In this document: in pieces, positions 6,445 through 8,098 of the stretch
Layout: each line of letters opens with the position of its first letter
How positions within the stretch are numbered: the stretch's first letter is position 1
Assembly (NCBI GenBank): GCA_964423575.1
Contig: CAYRFF010000086.1
Coordinates: 1-8,098 of the forward strand
Source: CAYRFF01 sp964423575
Lineage (GTDB): Bacteria; Bacteroidota; Bacteroidia; Chitinophagales; Saprospiraceae
Direction of reading: 5' to 3'
DNA: 8,098 nucleotides
Program-made: the position numbers and the translations under genes
The notes under the pieces: generated by a model
What the model was told of the DNA's origin: nothing
Databases searched by the model: none
The model's input: the letters and a program-made list of their open reading frames with translations, nothing else

Positions 6445-7282
6445 TCTCTCATTTCTGGATGTATTAACCGGAGCTTTAGGCGCAGTCTTGTTTTTGTTTA
6501 TTGTCGTTCCCAAGGGAGACGGAAAGGCTCCGGCTGTTCAACCTGAATTGCAGCTGGTTTTCGACACCGTCAATCATAAGTTTTACGGGGATATTCCTGA
6601 CAGTTTGTTGTACTCTGATATCGGAGACTCTTTACTGGCAATTGTATTTAACTTTGATAAAGTGCCGACTTTAAAGGATTGTCCTCCGCAGAAACCATGT
6701 CCTGATGTAAAGAAATACGTCACCAGGATTTCAACATTGGAAAAGCAATTACAGGCACAGACAGGTCAGACCCCTGGAACTGTATCCAGAGATGCGAGTC
6801 CTACTACTACAACTTCAGCACCAAGTTCTGCATATAAAGGAGATCTTCCATCAGTACCATGTAAATTCTCAGTAGAAATGAAATGGAATGATATGGCGGA
6901 TAACGTGGATCTCTTTGTATGCAAGGATGGAAACTGTGTATACGGCGGCAGGAAGCGATTCCCCTCTATTGGGTTCTGGGACTCGGGAAAGTCTCGTACC
7001 TCAATTTTTGGTGGAGACTTGAGGACGACTCAGGAAGCAGTCAGACAATTTGACGAAATCATTCCTGGCGAGTACAAGATTTATGCACAATACAAAGAGT
7101 CTGATTCCCCTAAGGAAAAAGTTACAGTATATGGTCTCGTATACTCTAGAAATGACGACAACGTAGAGCAAGGCGAGACATTTAGTTTCAATCTGCCACT
7201 GGACGGTCAAAACAGAATGCATATAGGCGATGTAAGCCTCAGTGCTGATGGAAAATTTACATTCAGAAAAGCAAATTTATAA
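6416..7282 (+). CDS. SFLDV-type single-pass membrane protein with DUF2135-like beta-sandwich; ExbD/MotB/ZorB-like stator partner
   Basis: A 288-residue protein with a short basic cytoplasmic N-terminus (MKRREAEIFN), then one transmembrane helix (about 11-31, LSFLDVLTGALGAVLFLFIV). The helix carries Asp15 near its start, as in ExbD, MotB and ZorB, where this Asp is the ion-binding residue. The remainder should be periplasmic: a region to about 95 with Cys89 and Cys95, a short coiled-coil-like stretch (100-114), a Thr/Ser/Pro/Ala-rich linker (115-145), and a beta-sandwich (about 147-285). The sandwich contains VEMKWNDMADNVDLFV, GGDL and IPGEYKIYAQY, which resembles the DUF2135/YfaP-type 'D-DLhV ... 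G-Y-v-v-y' pattern. I recognise the SFLDV helix plus such a domain as a widespread uncharacterised combination placed next to MotA/ExbB-like genes. The ATG at 6416 is supported by the N-terminal pattern. It overlaps the zinc-ribbon gene by 29 nt and is 3 nt from the channel gene. No OmpA-like peptidoglycan-binding motif is seen. Confidence 0.78.
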   Translation: MKRREAEIFNLSFLDVLTGALGAVLFLFIVVPKGDGKAPAVQPELQLVFDTVNHKFYGDIPDSLLYSDIGDSLLAIVFNFDKVPTLKDCPPQKPCPDVKKYVTRISTLEKQLQAQTGQTPGTVSRDASPTTTTSAPSSAYKGDLPSVPCKFSVEMKWNDMADNVDLFVCKDGNCVYGGRKRFPSIGFWDSGKSRTSIFGGDLRTTQEAVRQFDEIIPGEYKIYAQYKESDSPKEKVTVYGLVYSRNDDNVEQGETFSFNLPLDGQNRMHIGDVSLSADGKFTFRKANL

Positions 7283-7285
7283 ATC

Positions 7286-8047
7286 ATGGATATCAATAAA
7301 AATCTCATAAACTTATTAATCAGCGTTGCAATCGCATTAGCTGTTTGGCTTGGGCTCATTTACCTGGGAGATATGGTAAGAAATTACCCGGCCTTACGTA
7401 GAATAGTTGTTTTACTGGGTGGAACCAGCGGCGGATACATCCAGTTCTTATGTTATATAGCATTTTCCTATGCAGTTGTGAGTCTCGTAGGGATGCAAAA
7501 GGATTTCAAGAGGGAGTTTGATGGTTTTGACTTAAACTTACTCCCTAATCAGGATCAGCTCGTGCTCACTCCGGAAGAAGTTGCACAAGTAAAACTCAGC
7601 GTTATTGACATGGAAAAAAGAGGCTTTGTTTACAAGGTTTCTGATTTCATCAAGAAAGCTTGCACACAATACAGAAATGATGAATCCGTTTCTGAAACCA
7701 TGCAAGTTCTCGATGTACAGATTGAAAATGACAAAGAGGTAATGGAAGGAAGCCTGAGTATGATACGCTATTTAATGAGTGCTATCATGTCACTTGGGTT
7801 TATCGGAACTCTGATCGGACTTTCTGAAGCCATAGGAAACGCACATCTTGCCAAGACCGAAGAAGGTATGTCTATATTGACTTCTTTCCTGAATCTGGCA
7901 TTTGATACTACTTTGGTAGCTTTAGGTTTAGGACTAATCCTCAACTTTTTCTACCACAGATTTATCGGTGACATCGATAGATTTTATGCACAGAGCAAGT
8001 CTTATATCGTAGACAATTTAATTAGTAGAATTTATGTACCTCGATAG
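7286..8047 (+). CDS. MotA/TolQ/ExbB family proton-channel protein
   Basis: A 253-residue integral membrane protein of the family whose pentamers form ion channels around a two-chain partner (MotA/B, ExbB/D, TolQ/R, ZorA/B, GldL/M). Predicted helices lie at about 8-30, 50-70, 160-184 and 197-224. The last two form the family core: MSLGFIGTLIGLSEAIG (168-184), then a loop, then LNLAFDTTLVALGLGLILNF with Thr208 and Thr209 at the place where ExbB/TolQ have conserved polar pore residues. Between helices 2 and 4 lies the cytoplasmic segment (about 71-158). The C-terminus after helix 4 is short (about 29 residues), so it lacks the long coiled-coil tail of ZorA. It starts 3 nt after the SFLDV gene, the expected Asp-helix partner, although the order here is B-like then A-like, the reverse of most exbBD, tolQR and motAB operons. 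Confidence 0.88.
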   Translation: MDINKNLINLLISVAIALAVWLGLIYLGDMVRNYPALRRIVVLLGGTSGGYIQFLCYIAFSYAVVSLVGMQKDFKREFDGFDLNLLPNQDQLVLTPEEVAQVKLSVIDMEKRGFVYKVSDFIKKACTQYRNDESVSETMQVLDVQIENDKEVMEGSLSMIRYLMSAIMSLGFIGTLIGLSEAIGNAHLAKTEEGMSILTSFLNLAFDTTLVALGLGLILNFFYHRFIGDIDRFYAQSKSYIVDNLISRIYVPR

Positions 8048-8052
8048 GATTA

Positions 8053-8098
8053 ATGCCCCTAAGCAGGTTTAAATTAGTTATGGTTTTACGTGTCGGGG
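8053..8098 (+). CDS. Start of a further reading frame, product unknown (cut by window edge)
   Basis: An ATG 5 nt after the channel gene's stop opens a frame that runs to the end of the window (MPLSRFKLVMVLRVG). An AGGA at 8047-8050 lies just before it. An in-frame second ATG at 8080 gives the alternative N-terminus MVLRVG. The tight spacing suggests another member of the same operon. Fifteen codons are too few to identify the product or to exclude chance. Confidence 0.4.
   Translation, partial: MPLSRFKLVMVLRVG

Noticed and set aside
6416..8047. Zorya anti-phage defence system
   Set aside because: An A/B-like pair alone is not enough. The A protein lacks the long tail, the B protein lacks an OmpA-like domain, and no ZorC, ZorD or ZorE is in view.
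6416..8047. Standard TonB-ExbB-ExbD or Tol-Pal operon
   Set aside because: No TonB, TolA, TolB or Pal is present. The B-like protein does not have the ExbD periplasmic fold by eye, and the gene order is reversed.

Overview
The window looks like a piece of a Bacteroidota chromosome, probably from the Saprospiria/Chitinophagia/Flavobacteriia range. The reasons are a T9SS type A sorting tail (YPNP motif) on a secreted amidase, PorT/OMP_b-brl-like outer-membrane barrel sequence, A-rich leaders with almost no Shine-Dalgarno sequences, signal peptides ending in AQ, and moderate-to-low GC by eye. No RNA gene, insertion sequence, CRISPR array or phage gene is visible.

Left edge (1-342, + strand): the last 14 codons of a HigB-type toxin, then a complete HigA-type antitoxin. 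This is a type II toxin-antitoxin pair cut by the window edge.

Middle (386-5028, - strand): a compact three-gene operon read from right to left. It encodes acetyl-CoA synthetase (acs), then after 4 nt a two-SH3 NlpC/P60 lipoprotein endopeptidase of the YkfC type, then with an 8-nt overlap a PGRP/Amidase_2 N-acetylmuramoyl-L-alanine amidase with an FnIII-like domain and a T9SS tail. The two hydrolases cut neighbouring bonds of peptidoglycan (MurNAc-L-Ala, and probably D-Glu-diamino acid). One is predicted to be exported across the outer membrane, which fits scavenging or attack of external peptidoglycan rather than only self-turnover. A functional link to acetate activation is an inference from the gene arrangement.

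A 336-bp divergent spacer (5029-5364) separates this operon from the right-hand block. It presumably holds both promoters, but no convincing consensus box is seen.

Right block (5365-8098, + strand): an outer-membrane beta-barrel protein, a small double zinc-ribbon protein, a single-pass 'SFLDV' membrane protein with a DUF2135-like beta-sandwich, a MotA/TolQ/ExbB-family channel protein, and the start of a further reading frame. The last four are overlapped or spaced by 3-5 nt. The SFLDV protein carries an Asp in its only transmembrane helix, like ExbD/MotB/ZorB, and sits directly before the MotA/ExbB-like subunit. Together they look like an ion-driven stator pair whose B subunit ends in a beta-sandwich instead of a peptidoglycan-binding or TonB-interacting domain. 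This is the most interesting part of the window and is a candidate poorly described envelope motor system.
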